Of a stretch of DNA of 64,000 nt, positions 27,942 to 37,087 are shown piece after piece. Source of the DNA: Agitococcus lubricus (lineage in GTDB: Bacteria > Pseudomonadota > Gammaproteobacteria > Pseudomonadales > Moraxellaceae); the NCBI RefSeq assembly GCF_003051055.1, contig NZ_QAON01000014.1, forward strand, positions 1 to 64,000. Reading direction: 5' to 3'. Both the position numbers and the translations under genes were made by a program. The notes below the pieces were generated by a model, which was not told the DNA's origin, did no database searches, and saw only the letters and a program-made list of their open reading frames with translations. Every line of letters begins with the position of its first letter. Position 1 is the first letter of the stretch.

Positions 27942-28736
27942 CTAATGGCCGAGAATAAAACTTAGCCCGACACAGACTAATAATACAGCAAACAGCTTTT
28001 TGAGTGTTTCTGCGGGCAAACGATGCGCTAGTTTGGCACCAACTCGGGCAAATAATAAACTGGTCGCACTGATGCCTAAAAATGCAGGAATAAACACAAA
28101 GCCCCATGCGCCTTTTGGCAAGCCTGTTTCATGCCATCCTGCCCACATAAAACCCAATGCTCCTGCGATAGCAATGGGTAGTCCGCAAGCTGAGGCACTG
28201 GCGACAGCATGGGTCATGCTCACACCATGTAAGGTGAGGTAAGGGACTGTAAAAGTACCCCCGCCGATGCCAAAAATTGCCGATACCACGCCAATACCAC
28301 TGCCTGCACTGGCTAATCCGACGGTATTGGGGAGTGGCATATTGCTTAGTTTACCTTTCCAGCCACTAAACATTTGTGCGGCAGTTAATAAAGCGAAACA
28401 TCCGATAATAATTTCGAGTTGTCGAGCGGGAATAGCATGGGCAATTTGTGCACCAATAATAGAACCAATAAATAAACCCAACGCTAATTTACGCACAATC
28501 GGCCATAACACGGCACCGCGTTGATGATGTGCCCAAATAGCACTCAAAGACGTGAGGACAATGGTTGCTAGAGACGTACCAATGGCCAAATGAGTCAAAA
28601 TATCAGCACTCAGACCTTGCGCCTTAAAGCTAAAGACTAAAACAGGCACAATGACCATGCCGCCGCCAATCCCAAATAAGCCTGCAACAAAACCAGAAAA
28701 ACAACCCAAAACTAAATACAACACTACATAATCCAT
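27942..28736 (-). CDS. TauE/SafE-family membrane permease
   Basis: This inner-membrane protein belongs to the sulfite exporter TauE/SafE (DUF81) family, which moves sulfonates, sulfite or other anions. It has about eight hydrophobic segments and the two family repeats GLFGIGGGMVIVPVL near the N terminus and IFGIGGGTFTVPYL in the middle. I place the start at 28736 (MDYVVLYLVLGC), just before the first membrane helix, giving 264 residues. A longer frame reaches 28811, but its extra residues look non-coding. The substrate is unknown; the neighbours give no clue. Confidence 0.85.
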   Translation of the reverse strand: MDYVVLYLVLGCFSGFVAGLFGIGGGMVIVPVLVFSFKAQGLSADILTHLAIGTSLATIVLTSLSAIWAHHQRGAVLWPIVRKLALGLFIGSIIGAQIAHAIPARQLEIIIGCFALLTAAQMFSGWKGKLSNMPLPNTVGLASAGSGIGVVSAIFGIGGGTFTVPYLTLHGVSMTHAVASASACGLPIAIAGALGFMWAGWHETGLPKGAWGFVFIPAFLGISATSLLFARVGAKLAHRLPAETLKKLFAVLLVCVGLSFILGH

Positions 28737-28897
28737 CGTTGAACCATTAACCTTATACCCGTATGACTGAGTTATTGCACCGAAATGAGTGCGACAGTCC
28801 TTAATAGACATGAGGGACTGTGCTGCGAGATGGCCATTTTCTACCCCTTAGCAAGGTATAGTAGACCGACTTTGCGGATGAGATATCCTGACAAATC

Positions 28898-28927
28898 TTG
28901 CTCAGAAAGATACAAAAAACGTATAAA
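28898..28927 (+). promoter_or_regulatory. Probable sigma-70 promoter of the export operon
   Basis: TTGCTC (28898-28903) and TATAAA (28922-28927) are separated by 18 bases, about 95 bases upstream of the TolC-like start codon. Confidence 0.45.
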
Positions 28928-28964
28928 ACCATGACAAATTCTACTACATATCTGACTAAAGCAT

Positions 28965-28983
28965 TCATATTTGTCACATATGA
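28965..28983 (+). promoter_or_regulatory. Palindromic operator candidate in the export operon leader
   Basis: The perfect inverted repeat TCATAT-N7-ATATGA lies between the likely promoter and the first gene of the TolC/MacA/MacB-type operon. Its size fits a dimeric repressor site. No regulator gene is adjacent, so the partner is unknown. Confidence 0.3.
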
Positions 28984-29021
28984 TTGCAGGTCAATAGCCG
29001 TATCTCAGCAAGGGGAAATTC

Positions 29022-30350
29022 ATGACGAAACGCAGTCCATTTTATTGGATAGGGTTAAGTATGATGATTTTAGTTACGCATCAGGCAAACGCGGCGCAAG
29101 ATTGTCAGGCGGTACTTACTTCTCCTTTAAGTTTGGAGTCTGCGGTCAATTATGGTTTGTGTCATCACCCACAAAGTCAACACGTATGGGCACAGTTAGC
29201 CGTACAAAAAGCGGGTCTAGCCATTAGCCAAGACAGTAATAAACCCGCACTCAGCCTTCAAGCCAGTACAGCAAATACATGGCAAGCAGGTGACAGCCAA
29301 TCGTCGATGAGTCTGCAAGCACAATTAAATTATTTATTATTTGATTTTGGCGAACGTAAAGCCAGTCAGCAACAAGCCCGTTATTTGCTAGATGCCGCAC
29401 AACTGATGCTGGATACGACCATTCAAAGCCTGAGTAAAGATATTGTGACGGCCTATTTAGCCGTGTTAAAAGTGCAGGCACAAATTGACGCAAAACAACG
29501 AGCCGTGACAGCCGCTCAACAGACTTATCGTGATGCCGAGGCACGTTATCAGGTTGGTAGTGGTACGCCACTGGAGGTGGTACAAGCAAAAGCAGCATTG
29601 GCTCAAACACAATTAGTATTAATACAAACCCAAAGTCAATTAGCAAACAGTCGCGGGGCGCTCGCCCTTGCGATTGGCTTAAGCCCACCCAAGCTCCCTG
29701 CATTAAGCCCTATCACAAATTTATACACGCCGAATTCTTTGACCGAACAACAATTGAGTCAATGGTTACAACAATCACAGCAACATAGCGATATTCGTAT
29801 CGAGCAAGCGAATCTTGAGGCGGCCAAGCAAGCTGTGTTAACAGCACGGTCTGCCAATAAACCGTCGGTGTCTTTGTCGGCTAACAGTGGATGGCAAGAC
29901 CGTGACGGCTCTGCCCAAGACAGTACAGGCTTAGCACTTAATCTAACCGTTCCTTTGGATATCGGTGGCGCTAAACAGGCACGTATTCAACAAGCATTAG
30001 CTAAACAGCAAGCGCAAGAAGCCAGTTTATTGGCGAGTCAACAACAGGTAGAGCAAACTGTCTGGCAGGCATTTTATGAGCTACAAGCAGCCGTAGCCAC
30101 CATACATGCTGCGCAAGAGAGTGTGGCGAGTAGTGATAAAGCATTAAAAGTGGCATTAGCGCGTTATCAGATGGGCTTAAGTACGATGTTAGATGTTCTC
30201 AATGCCCAGTCGGTATTGGCAAATAGTCAATTACAGCAAGTTAATGCGCAGTATGACGGTTTAACAGCGCGTGTGGCTCTCAGTTATCGTTTAGGTGAGA
30301 GTCTACAACCCACCATTCAACAATTTAGTACGGAGCCGTCTGCACCATGA
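29022..30350 (+). CDS. TolC-family outer membrane efflux channel
   Basis: The 442-residue protein has a signal peptide ending near ANA and the two-fold repeated outer-membrane efflux protein architecture: long Gln/Ala-rich coiled-coil helices (about 110-220 and 310-420), with VGSGTPLEVVQAKAALAQ and the matching MGLSTMLDVLNAQSVLANS. It should form the trimeric outer membrane and periplasmic tunnel for the exporter encoded by the next three genes, whose start overlaps its stop by 4 bases. AGGGGAAA precedes its ATG. Confidence 0.88.
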   Translation: MTKRSPFYWIGLSMMILVTHQANAAQDCQAVLTSPLSLESAVNYGLCHHPQSQHVWAQLAVQKAGLAISQDSNKPALSLQASTANTWQAGDSQSSMSLQAQLNYLLFDFGERKASQQQARYLLDAAQLMLDTTIQSLSKDIVTAYLAVLKVQAQIDAKQRAVTAAQQTYRDAEARYQVGSGTPLEVVQAKAALAQTQLVLIQTQSQLANSRGALALAIGLSPPKLPALSPITNLYTPNSLTEQQLSQWLQQSQQHSDIRIEQANLEAAKQAVLTARSANKPSVSLSANSGWQDRDGSAQDSTGLALNLTVPLDIGGAKQARIQQALAKQQAQEASLLASQQQVEQTVWQAFYELQAAVATIHAAQESVASSDKALKVALARYQMGLSTMLDVLNAQSVLANSQLQQVNAQYDGLTARVALSYRLGESLQPTIQQFSTEPSAP

Positions 30351-31507
30351 AACGTTTAAGTCTTATTGTCATGGTTTTAGTCTTGATAGCGGGCGGCGTA
30401 TGGGGCTATCGTGCACAAACCCAGACGGCCGACCAAACGATATATCGTCAACAAACCATTAGCCGAGGTGATGTTAGTCAGACTATCAGTGCTACAGGCA
30501 CACTCAACCCCGTGCGTGTGGTGAGTGTGGGTACACAAGTGTCGGGCACCGTGAAAAAATTAAATGTCGACTTTAATGATAAGGTGAGTCAAGGACAAAT
30601 ATTACTGACGCTTGATACCGACCTGATGCAAGCTAAGCTCGCACAAAGTGAGGCTTTATTACACAGTGCGCAGGCAAAACTCACCTTAGCGCAAGCGAAT
30701 CATAAACGTATGCGCGAGTTATTTGCTCAGCAATACATTTCTCAACAGGAGTTAGACCAGTCGGATGCCGATTTAGCCGCAAATGTAGCGCAATATGCAC
30801 AAGTAAAAGCCCAAGTACAAAGTGACCGTATCAATTTAGCGAATACGGTGATTCGTTCCCCTGTTGCAGGTGTGGTGATTGACCGTAGTGTGGATGAAGG
30901 ACAAACCGTGGCGGCCAGCTTTCAAACCCCTACCTTAATCAAAATTGCTCAAGATTTAAGTAAAATGCAAATCAATGCCAGCTTTTCTGAAGCCGATTTG
31001 GGAAAGTTAAGCGTCGGTCAGCAAGCCAATTTTAGGGTCGATGCTTTTCCGAATGGGCAGTATCAAGGCACGGTGCGTCAGATTCGTCTCAACCCAAGTA
31101 CGCAGCAGAATGTTGTTACCTATGATGTGGTAATTGATGTCGCCAATCCTGAGCTTAAACTACTACCCGGCATGACGGCTTATGTGGATATTGATTTAGA
31201 GCATAAAGAAAATGTTTTATTAGTGCCCAATGCTGCTTTACGTTTTAAGCCCAGCACTAAAGAAAGCGAAAACAAAACGCAAACCACGACAAGCCGTAAA
31301 CCTAAACGTGAACGCGGTATGGCAACGGTGTATGTATTGACAGCAGATGGTCAATTAAAAGCGATTCCTTTCAAAGCGGGGATTAGTGATGGCAAGTTTA
31401 CCGAAGTGCAATCCGCAGCGTTGAAAGAGGGAATGTCCGTGATTGTCGGTGATGGTCAAACAGCCAAGCAGTCCTCAAAAAATAGTGCACCGATGAGGGG
31501 TTTTTAA
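30347..31507 (+). CDS. MacA-like periplasmic adaptor
   Basis: The 386-residue membrane fusion protein has an N-terminal membrane anchor (about 5-20), a lipoyl-like domain (VSVGTQVSGTVKKLNVDFND), an alpha-hairpin (about 95-165) and the second lipoyl half (NTVIRSPVAGVVIDRSVDEGQTV). A beta-barrel follows. It links the inner-membrane ABC pump to the TolC-like channel. A Lys/Thr-rich insert (about 300-325) before the last strands is variable in the family. It overlaps both neighbours by 1-4 bases, so translation is coupled. Confidence 0.88.
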   Translation: MKRLSLIVMVLVLIAGGVWGYRAQTQTADQTIYRQQTISRGDVSQTISATGTLNPVRVVSVGTQVSGTVKKLNVDFNDKVSQGQILLTLDTDLMQAKLAQSEALLHSAQAKLTLAQANHKRMRELFAQQYISQQELDQSDADLAANVAQYAQVKAQVQSDRINLANTVIRSPVAGVVIDRSVDEGQTVAASFQTPTLIKIAQDLSKMQINASFSEADLGKLSVGQQANFRVDAFPNGQYQGTVRQIRLNPSTQQNVVTYDVVIDVANPELKLLPGMTAYVDIDLEHKENVLLVPNAALRFKPSTKESENKTQTTTSRKPKRERGMATVYVLTADGQLKAIPFKAGISDGKFTEVQSAALKEGMSVIVGDGQTAKQSSKNSAPMRGF

Positions 31508-32214
31508 TGAAAACCGCCATTATCAATGTGAGCCAGTTAAAGAAGACCTATCATACCGAGGCAGGTGCATTACCTGTGTTACATGGGATTAACTTAGCGA
31601 TTCACGAAGGCGAATTTGTTGCCATCATGGGGGCTTCAGGTTCTGGCAAGTCAACCTTTATGAATATTTTGGGGTGTTTAGATTCTGCAAGTCAGGGCGA
31701 CTATACCTTAGCAGGACAATCTGTTGCGCAGCTAAGTCGAGACCAATTAGCACATCTACGCAATCGGGTAATTGGTTTTGTTTTTCAAGGCTTCAATTTA
31801 TTATCGCGCACCACCTTATTGGATAATATCGCTTTGCCCCTCGTCTATGCAGGTATCCCAAAGACAGAGCGCCAACAACGCGCACAAACCCTATTGACTA
31901 AAGTGGGGCTAGAAAAATATAGCCAACACCGACCTAATCAAATTTCAGGTGGGCAACAACAGCGGGTCGCGATTGCCCGCGCCCTTGTTAATCAACCACG
32001 TTTAATTTTGGCCGATGAACCCACAGGCAATTTAGACAGTAAAACCAGTCAAGAGGTGATGTCTTTATTTTGCCAATTAAATGATGAAGGTATCACCATT
32101 GTATTAGTTACCCATGAGCCAGATATTGCTGCCTATGCCAAACGCTTAGTCCGTTTTAGCGATGGCCATATCGTCGAAGACCATGCCATCACACAACGGA
32201 GTTGGCCATGTTAA
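31507..32214 (+). CDS. MacB/LolD-type ABC transporter ATPase
   Basis: The 235-residue ATPase has Walker A GASGSGKST (about 42-50), the Q-loop FQGFNLL, the signature ISGGQQQRVAIARAL, Walker B LILADEPTGNLDS and the switch histidine in VTHEPD. It should power the separate FtsX-type permease encoded next, overlapping by 13 bases. Unlike in E. coli MacB, ATPase and permease are separate proteins here, as in many MacB-like exporters. The substrate (peptide, lipid or drug) cannot be read from sequence. Confidence 0.93.
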   Translation: MKTAIINVSQLKKTYHTEAGALPVLHGINLAIHEGEFVAIMGASGSGKSTFMNILGCLDSASQGDYTLAGQSVAQLSRDQLAHLRNRVIGFVFQGFNLLSRTTLLDNIALPLVYAGIPKTERQQRAQTLLTKVGLEKYSQHRPNQISGGQQQRVAIARALVNQPRLILADEPTGNLDSKTSQEVMSLFCQLNDEGITIVLVTHEPDIAAYAKRLVRFSDGHIVEDHAITQRSWPC

Positions 32215-33428
32215 TACCCATGTTGTACGAGGCGTTGGTGGCGATGTTGGCTAATCGCTTACGTAGCTTTTTAACCATGTTGGGGATGATGATTGGGGTG
32301 GCTTCTGTGGTGCTGATGTTGGCCATTGGGCAAACCGCGCGTGATTCGGTACAAAAAACCATAGATTCTATGGGTAGCCATTTATTTATTGTATTAGCAG
32401 GCTCAGCCAATACAGGAGGATTACGGACAGGCAGTGGTGGAGTCAGTACCCTCACAGTCGCTGATGCAACGGCTATCAGTGAATTAGCAGGGGTCAATGT
32501 AACAGCTCCCGTACTACAAACGCGCCAACAATTAGTGGCAAGTGGGACGAACTGGAGTACCGAGATTTTTGGTAGCACACCTGATTATTTAATTGCGCGG
32601 GGGTGGCAAATTCAGGATGGAACGTCGTTTGATGACAGTGATGTGCGCCAAAGTCGACGCGTTGCCTTGATTGGGGCGACAGTGGCACACAATCTATTTG
32701 CCGATGATAACCCGATTGGTCAAACACTGCGTATTGGTCGAACCCCCTATGAAGTCATTGGGGTATTGGCGGCTAAAGGTCAAAGTTTAGATGGACGCGA
32801 CCAAGACGATACAGTGATTGTTCCCTTAACCAGTGCACAACGCTATTTGGTAGGTAATCGCTGGCGTAATTCCGTACGTATGATATTGGTACAAGCCACA
32901 GATGAGTCCGTTATGCCACAGGTAGAAGGAGATATGGATACCTTGCTACGTGAACGTCATAAAATCGCGATAGAAGCAGAGCCTGATTTTTCGATACGTA
33001 ATCTCGCAGCGATTGCACAAACGGCTGCCGAAACCGCCAAAACTATGTCGTTATTATTGGGCGCAATTGCGTCTATTTCCCTTGTGGTAGGCGGTATCGG
33101 GATTATGAATATTATGTTGGTGTCGGTCACTGAGCGTACCCGTGAGATTGGTATTCGTATGGCGATTGGCGCACGCCAGCGTGATGTTTTGAGTCAGTTT
33201 TTGTTAGAGTCGGTCATGATTTCAGTGACAGGTGGCATTATCGGTTTGTTAGTCGGGATGGGCTGTGCGCAGTTAGTCGGCTCAATGTGGCAAACCAGTG
33301 TCAGTGTTTCGATGGATGCCGTGATATTAGCGTTTAGTGTTGCTGCGGTGACGGGTGTCAGTTTTGGCTTTTATCCCGCCTACAAAGCCTCTCGTTTAGA
33401 CCCAATCGAAGCCTTACGTTATCAATAG
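32202..33428 (+). CDS. MacB-type ABC transporter permease
   Basis: The 408-residue permease has one membrane helix at the N terminus (about 20-45), a large periplasmic MacB core domain, and three more helices (about 285-390) of the FtsX type with VGGIGIMNIMLVSVTERTRE and the EIGIRMAIGARQ coupling segment. The topology matches mechanotransmission-type exporters rather than importers. It ends the four-gene operon. A 212-base gap follows before the vWA lipoprotein gene, with a weak hairpin (GGGCTA/TAGCCC, 33587-33611). Confidence 0.9.
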   Translation: MAMLIPMLYEALVAMLANRLRSFLTMLGMMIGVASVVLMLAIGQTARDSVQKTIDSMGSHLFIVLAGSANTGGLRTGSGGVSTLTVADATAISELAGVNVTAPVLQTRQQLVASGTNWSTEIFGSTPDYLIARGWQIQDGTSFDDSDVRQSRRVALIGATVAHNLFADDNPIGQTLRIGRTPYEVIGVLAAKGQSLDGRDQDDTVIVPLTSAQRYLVGNRWRNSVRMILVQATDESVMPQVEGDMDTLLRERHKIAIEAEPDFSIRNLAAIAQTAAETAKTMSLLLGAIASISLVVGGIGIMNIMLVSVTERTREIGIRMAIGARQRDVLSQFLLESVMISVTGGIIGLLVGMGCAQLVGSMWQTSVSVSMDAVILAFSVAAVTGVSFGFYPAYKASRLDPIEALRYQ

Positions 33429-33640
33429 GCGCATGTCAGTCAGTTTGTTAAAACAGTCAATAGAGCTTAAAGCCTATCTCTTACTCACGCTGCATGACTG
33501 CGACGCGTCTATGCAGCCACCGTAACTAAAAATAATGGATGTGTTTTAACCCTTTTTAGCCCTATGTTGCGTTTACTGAATAAAGCGGGCTACTTTGTAT
33601 GTAACTAGCCCATCTCTCTTTATTAAACGGAATGTAAATA

Positions 33641-35335
33641 ATGAAATATCCCACCTTTAGCCTTATCGGCAGTCTGTTATTGGTGAGTGCATGCTCACAA
33701 AAAGAAATCGCTAACACGCCTGCTAAACCGCAATCTAGCCCTGCACCAAGCGTGATGGCGGAGCAATCAATGAGCGCTGAGTTGATGACAGGTCACTCTC
33801 AGGCAACAGGTAGTGCTAGCGCATCTCTAGGTGCCATGCGGCATAATATGGCCTTAGCTAAGATAGCTAGTCCTGCTGTTAGTATGACAGACCGTGCACT
33901 GAGGCATGAGGAACGGGATAAATTTAGCCATTTTTCGGATAATCCGATTAAACAAGTGAGTTTAGAACCTGTTTCTACCTTCAGTTTAGATGTAGACACA
34001 GGCAGTTATGCACTGGTACGTCAATATTTGCGTCAAGGTCGTTTACCGCCAACCGATGCTGTTCGTACAGAAGAGTTGATTAACTACTTTACTTATGAAG
34101 AGATACATCATCCCAGTCAACATCCGTTTGCTGTGCATACCGAATTAACGACTGCACCGTGGCAGCCAGCCCATTATCTATTAAGAGTGGGCGTTCAGGC
34201 TCAAGAACAACAACGACAAGAGCTTCCTCCAGCGAATTTAGTATTTTTAGTTGACGTGTCAGGCTCAATGGATGACGCCAATAAACTGCCCTTAGTCATT
34301 CGGAGCTTAGAGTTATTAACGGAGCAGCTACGCGCACAAGATAGTGTGTCCTTAGTGGTTTATGCAGGTCGCACAGAGGTGGTTTTAGAGCCAACGGCAG
34401 GCAACCGTAAAGCAGAAATAAGAGCCGCTTTAGCACGGTTGCAAGCAGGCGGTAGCACAGCAGGGGCGTCGGCTTTGAATTTGGCCTACCAAATGGCGCG
34501 TAAGGCTTACAAAAAAGACGGTATCAATCGTATCTTATTGGCGACGGATGGTGATTTTAATGTGGGTGTTACGGATACGCAGCAAATTAAGGACATCGTA
34601 CAGCGTGAACGTGAATCAGGTGTGACCTTATCGACCTTAGGTTTTGGTCTAGGGAATTTTAATGACGCCATGATGGAGCAAATAGCCGATGTTGGTAATG
34701 GCAATTATAGCTATATTGATTCATTAACGGAGGCGCGTAAGGTGCTAGTCGATGAGTTAAGCAGTACGTTTCATACAGTTGCGCAGGATGTCAAAATACA
34801 AATTGAGTTTAATCCCCAGTATGTCCGTGAGTATCGACTGATTGGTTATGAAAATCGTCAGTTAAAACGTGAAGATTTTAATAATGATAAAGTCGATGCA
34901 GGTGATGTGGGCGCGGGAAAACGTGTGACGGCTATTTATGAAATTACGCCTAACGGCGCACCATCCTCAGTAGATGCCTTGCGTTATCAGCAAGCACTTA
35001 AAAAAGCAGCAGTATCAACGCCAGAGTTTGCATTTTTGAAAGTACGCTACAAACACCCCAACAAAACACAAAGTGTGTTGTGGTCACAGGCTTTAGTCAT
35101 GCCGAAAACGGTGACTGAATTTAGTCAAGCAAGTGTAGACCACCGTTTTGCCTGTGCTGTAGCAGGTTTTGGTCAATTACTGCGTCAGTCTACACAAATG
35201 GCAAATTTCAGCTATCCTCAGCTCTTAGCGATTGCACAGCAGGCCAGCGCAAATGACCGTTTTGGTTTACGCTCAGAGTTTTTACAATTAGTACAAAACG
35301 CGAATAGTCTGACTAATCCCAGTCATCATGAATAA
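33641..35335 (+). CDS. vWA-domain lipoprotein (YfbK-like)
   Basis: The 564-residue protein has a lipoprotein signal peptide (LLVSAC, Cys19). A disordered Ser/Ala-rich linker follows, then the N-terminal vWF segment FSLDVDTGSYALVRQYL, and a von Willebrand factor A domain with a complete metal-ion site: DVSGSMDD near 205, the T of GGSTAG and the D of ATDGDFNVG. The C-terminal part is the DUF3520 region found in YfbK-type proteins. It is likely a periplasmic, metal-dependent protein-binding module. The ECF sigma factor and membrane protein genes right after it suggest a common envelope-stress circuit, which is an inference. Confidence 0.88.
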   Translation: MKYPTFSLIGSLLLVSACSQKEIANTPAKPQSSPAPSVMAEQSMSAELMTGHSQATGSASASLGAMRHNMALAKIASPAVSMTDRALRHEERDKFSHFSDNPIKQVSLEPVSTFSLDVDTGSYALVRQYLRQGRLPPTDAVRTEELINYFTYEEIHHPSQHPFAVHTELTTAPWQPAHYLLRVGVQAQEQQRQELPPANLVFLVDVSGSMDDANKLPLVIRSLELLTEQLRAQDSVSLVVYAGRTEVVLEPTAGNRKAEIRAALARLQAGGSTAGASALNLAYQMARKAYKKDGINRILLATDGDFNVGVTDTQQIKDIVQRERESGVTLSTLGFGLGNFNDAMMEQIADVGNGNYSYIDSLTEARKVLVDELSSTFHTVAQDVKIQIEFNPQYVREYRLIGYENRQLKREDFNNDKVDAGDVGAGKRVTAIYEITPNGAPSSVDALRYQQALKKAAVSTPEFAFLKVRYKHPNKTQSVLWSQALVMPKTVTEFSQASVDHRFACAVAGFGQLLRQSTQMANFSYPQLLAIAQQASANDRFGLRSEFLQLVQNANSLTNPSHHE

Positions 35336-35399
35336 GGGCGGGCTGAGGCATGGTCATTGATTATGATAGGCCTCGGACGTAGCACCAAGGAGACGTGGA

Positions 35400-35987
35400 T
35401 TGACCTTAACACAGGCACGTATCACTCCGTCTAAAGTGAATGCCAATAGTCGAGATGAAGACCTGATGTTGGCCTACCAACAGCAGCACCCACAGGCGTT
35501 TGATTATTTGTATCAACGCTATCGTCAGCCTTTGTTTTCTTATTTGATGCGGGTTTTTAATGACCAAAGCCTTGCCGAAGATGTGTATCAAGACATATGG
35601 CTGACCTTAATTAAGCAGCGTCAGCAGTATCAACTGACAGGTAGTTTTAGAAGTTATTTATTTTGTTTGGCACATACCCGTGTGATGGATATGTGGCGCC
35701 GACAAGGACGTTTGTCCTTAGAACATTCATGGTCTTTAGAAGAGCATGATACCACAGCATGTGCATGGTATGAGCCAGAAGCACAACTCGCACAATGGCA
35801 CTTGGCTCAACGATTAGCACATTGTTTACAGCAGCTACCTGACGAGCAACGCCTCATTATGTTATTACGCTTGGAGCTGGATACAGGATTATCTCAATTA
35901 GCACAACAACTCAATATCGCTTTTGAAACCCTAAAAAGTCGCTTCCGTTATGCACAAGCTAAAATTCAACGCTGTTTAGGCGAATAA
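35400..35987 (+). CDS. ECF-type RNA polymerase sigma factor
   Basis: The 195-residue protein has sigma region 2 (FDYLYQRYRQPLFSYLMR, AEDVYQDIWLTLI, promoter-melting RSYLFCLAHTRVMDMWRRQ) and region 4 (LPDEQRLIMLLRLELDTG, then LAQQLNIAFETLKSRF as the helix-turn-helix). It lacks regions 1 and 3, which defines the ECF group. The start is TTG; AAGGAG seven bases upstream supports it. It lies 64 bases after the vWA lipoprotein gene and 3 bases before a membrane protein that is the likely anti-sigma factor. Confidence 0.9.
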   Translation: MTLTQARITPSKVNANSRDEDLMLAYQQQHPQAFDYLYQRYRQPLFSYLMRVFNDQSLAEDVYQDIWLTLIKQRQQYQLTGSFRSYLFCLAHTRVMDMWRRQGRLSLEHSWSLEEHDTTACAWYEPEAQLAQWHLAQRLAHCLQQLPDEQRLIMLLRLELDTGLSQLAQQLNIAFETLKSRFRYAQAKIQRCLGE

Positions 35988-35990
35988 GTC

Positions 35991-36935
35991 ATGAATCCAG
36001 ATGAAGTAGACCCTAAGCTAAAAGCCTTATATCAGCAAATGCCTACGTTTGAGCCGTCTAAACAGATTGACCAATATCTCTTAGACCAAGCCTATCGTGC
36101 GCCCATACGCTCGACATGGCGACCCGTATTTGCGCTGGCGGCAAGTTTGGTTTTAGTCAGTAGTTTAGTTTGGTATTGGCAGGCACAGCCGCCGCAGACC
36201 GTTAGCCAAACCATTCAGCGTGAGGTGACCTCTGCCAACGTACCGCTTACGAGGACAGAAGAAAAAGCGAGTCATGCACAAGCAGCCGCGTCTCCGCCTG
36301 CACTGGCTGTCGAGCCTATGCCTGCTATGAGTCAGCCAAGCGCGATGACAAAAACGCTATCTCATCCTGAGACTATCATGACTGCGCCTCAGACTCATCA
36401 AGCAGAACAAGAACGGCTGGAAATAGTCGCGGCTGCGCCTGCGATAACAGCCGATAAATCCATCGCCAGTGACACCGTAGAGGCCATAACAAACCCAGCC
36501 GTGATGTCAGCACCGATGAATAGAGCAAGCATGGCCAAACCCGTACTCAAAGAGCAGCAAGCTATCATGATAGAGCAGGTTTATATCGGCATGACAATAG
36601 ACGCAGAGCATGCTCGTGGTTGGCAATGCCAAACTGAGGTGTGTCATATGCAATTAGAAAAGCCGTTACACACACAGTATTGGTACATACCGGCTCAAGG
36701 CGCGGAGCTTAATGCGTATGTGAATGCACAACGGGTACATACAATAAGACTCCGTCAACACATGACAGATATCCGTCAGACTCAACAAGCATTATTGACG
36801 CTAGGTACAGACTCAGCCGCACGTTGTGCAACAGAGCAAGGTGAGTTTTTACTCACACGAAAACTGGGCACACAATTACTACACTTGCGTTATCAAAACG
36901 CACACGTTGAGTTAATTATTTGCCAATCGGAATAG
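35991..36935 (+). CDS. Single-pass membrane protein, possible anti-sigma factor
   Basis: The 314-residue protein has a short cytoplasmic N terminus (1-44), one membrane helix (about 45-63, VFALAASLVLVSSLVWYW) and a long periplasmic part: an Ala/Pro/Met-rich linker and a C-terminal domain with three cysteines. Topology and position, 3 bases after an ECF sigma gene, fit an anti-sigma factor. The zinc-binding HxxxCxxC motif of the common class is absent, so if it is one it is of another type. I do not recognise the periplasmic domain. Confidence 0.55.
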   Translation: MNPDEVDPKLKALYQQMPTFEPSKQIDQYLLDQAYRAPIRSTWRPVFALAASLVLVSSLVWYWQAQPPQTVSQTIQREVTSANVPLTRTEEKASHAQAAASPPALAVEPMPAMSQPSAMTKTLSHPETIMTAPQTHQAEQERLEIVAAAPAITADKSIASDTVEAITNPAVMSAPMNRASMAKPVLKEQQAIMIEQVYIGMTIDAEHARGWQCQTEVCHMQLEKPLHTQYWYIPAQGAELNAYVNAQRVHTIRLRQHMTDIRQTQQALLTLGTDSAARCATEQGEFLLTRKLGTQLLHLRYQNAHVELIICQSE

Positions 36936-36961
36936 AAAGGTATGGATAACGGTAGATAATA

Positions 36962-36988
36962 AAAAAGCCAGCAATGAGCTGGCTTTTT
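36962..36988. terminator. Bidirectional terminator
   Basis: The stem AAAAAGCCAGC/GCTGGCTTTTT with an AATGA loop has A and T runs at its base that can work on both strands. It ends the plus-strand sigma operon and the minus-strand gltX-tRNA-Glu transcript. Confidence 0.88.
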
Positions 36989-36993
36989 AGATT

Positions 36994-37068
36994 TGGTGAT
37001 CCCACGGGGAATCGAACCCCGGTTACCGCCGTGAAAGGGCGATGTCCTGACCGCTAGACGATGGGACC
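36994..37068 (-). tRNA. tRNA-Glu (anticodon TTC)
   Basis: The minus strand folds into a complete 75-base cloverleaf with encoded CCA: acceptor GGTCCCA/TGGGATC, anticodon arm TCGCC-CTTTCAC-GGCGG with TTC, and T arm CGGGG-TTCGAAT-CCCCG. It lies 20 bases past the gltX stop on the same strand, so the tRNA and its own synthetase are probably cotranscribed. Confidence 0.97.
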
Positions 37069-37087
37069 GCATCTGAGGCCGCGAATA

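Noticed and set aside
28898-29227. A 109-codon plus-strand frame before the TolC-like gene
   Set aside because: Overlaps the promoter and start of the real gene in another frame and looks like chance.
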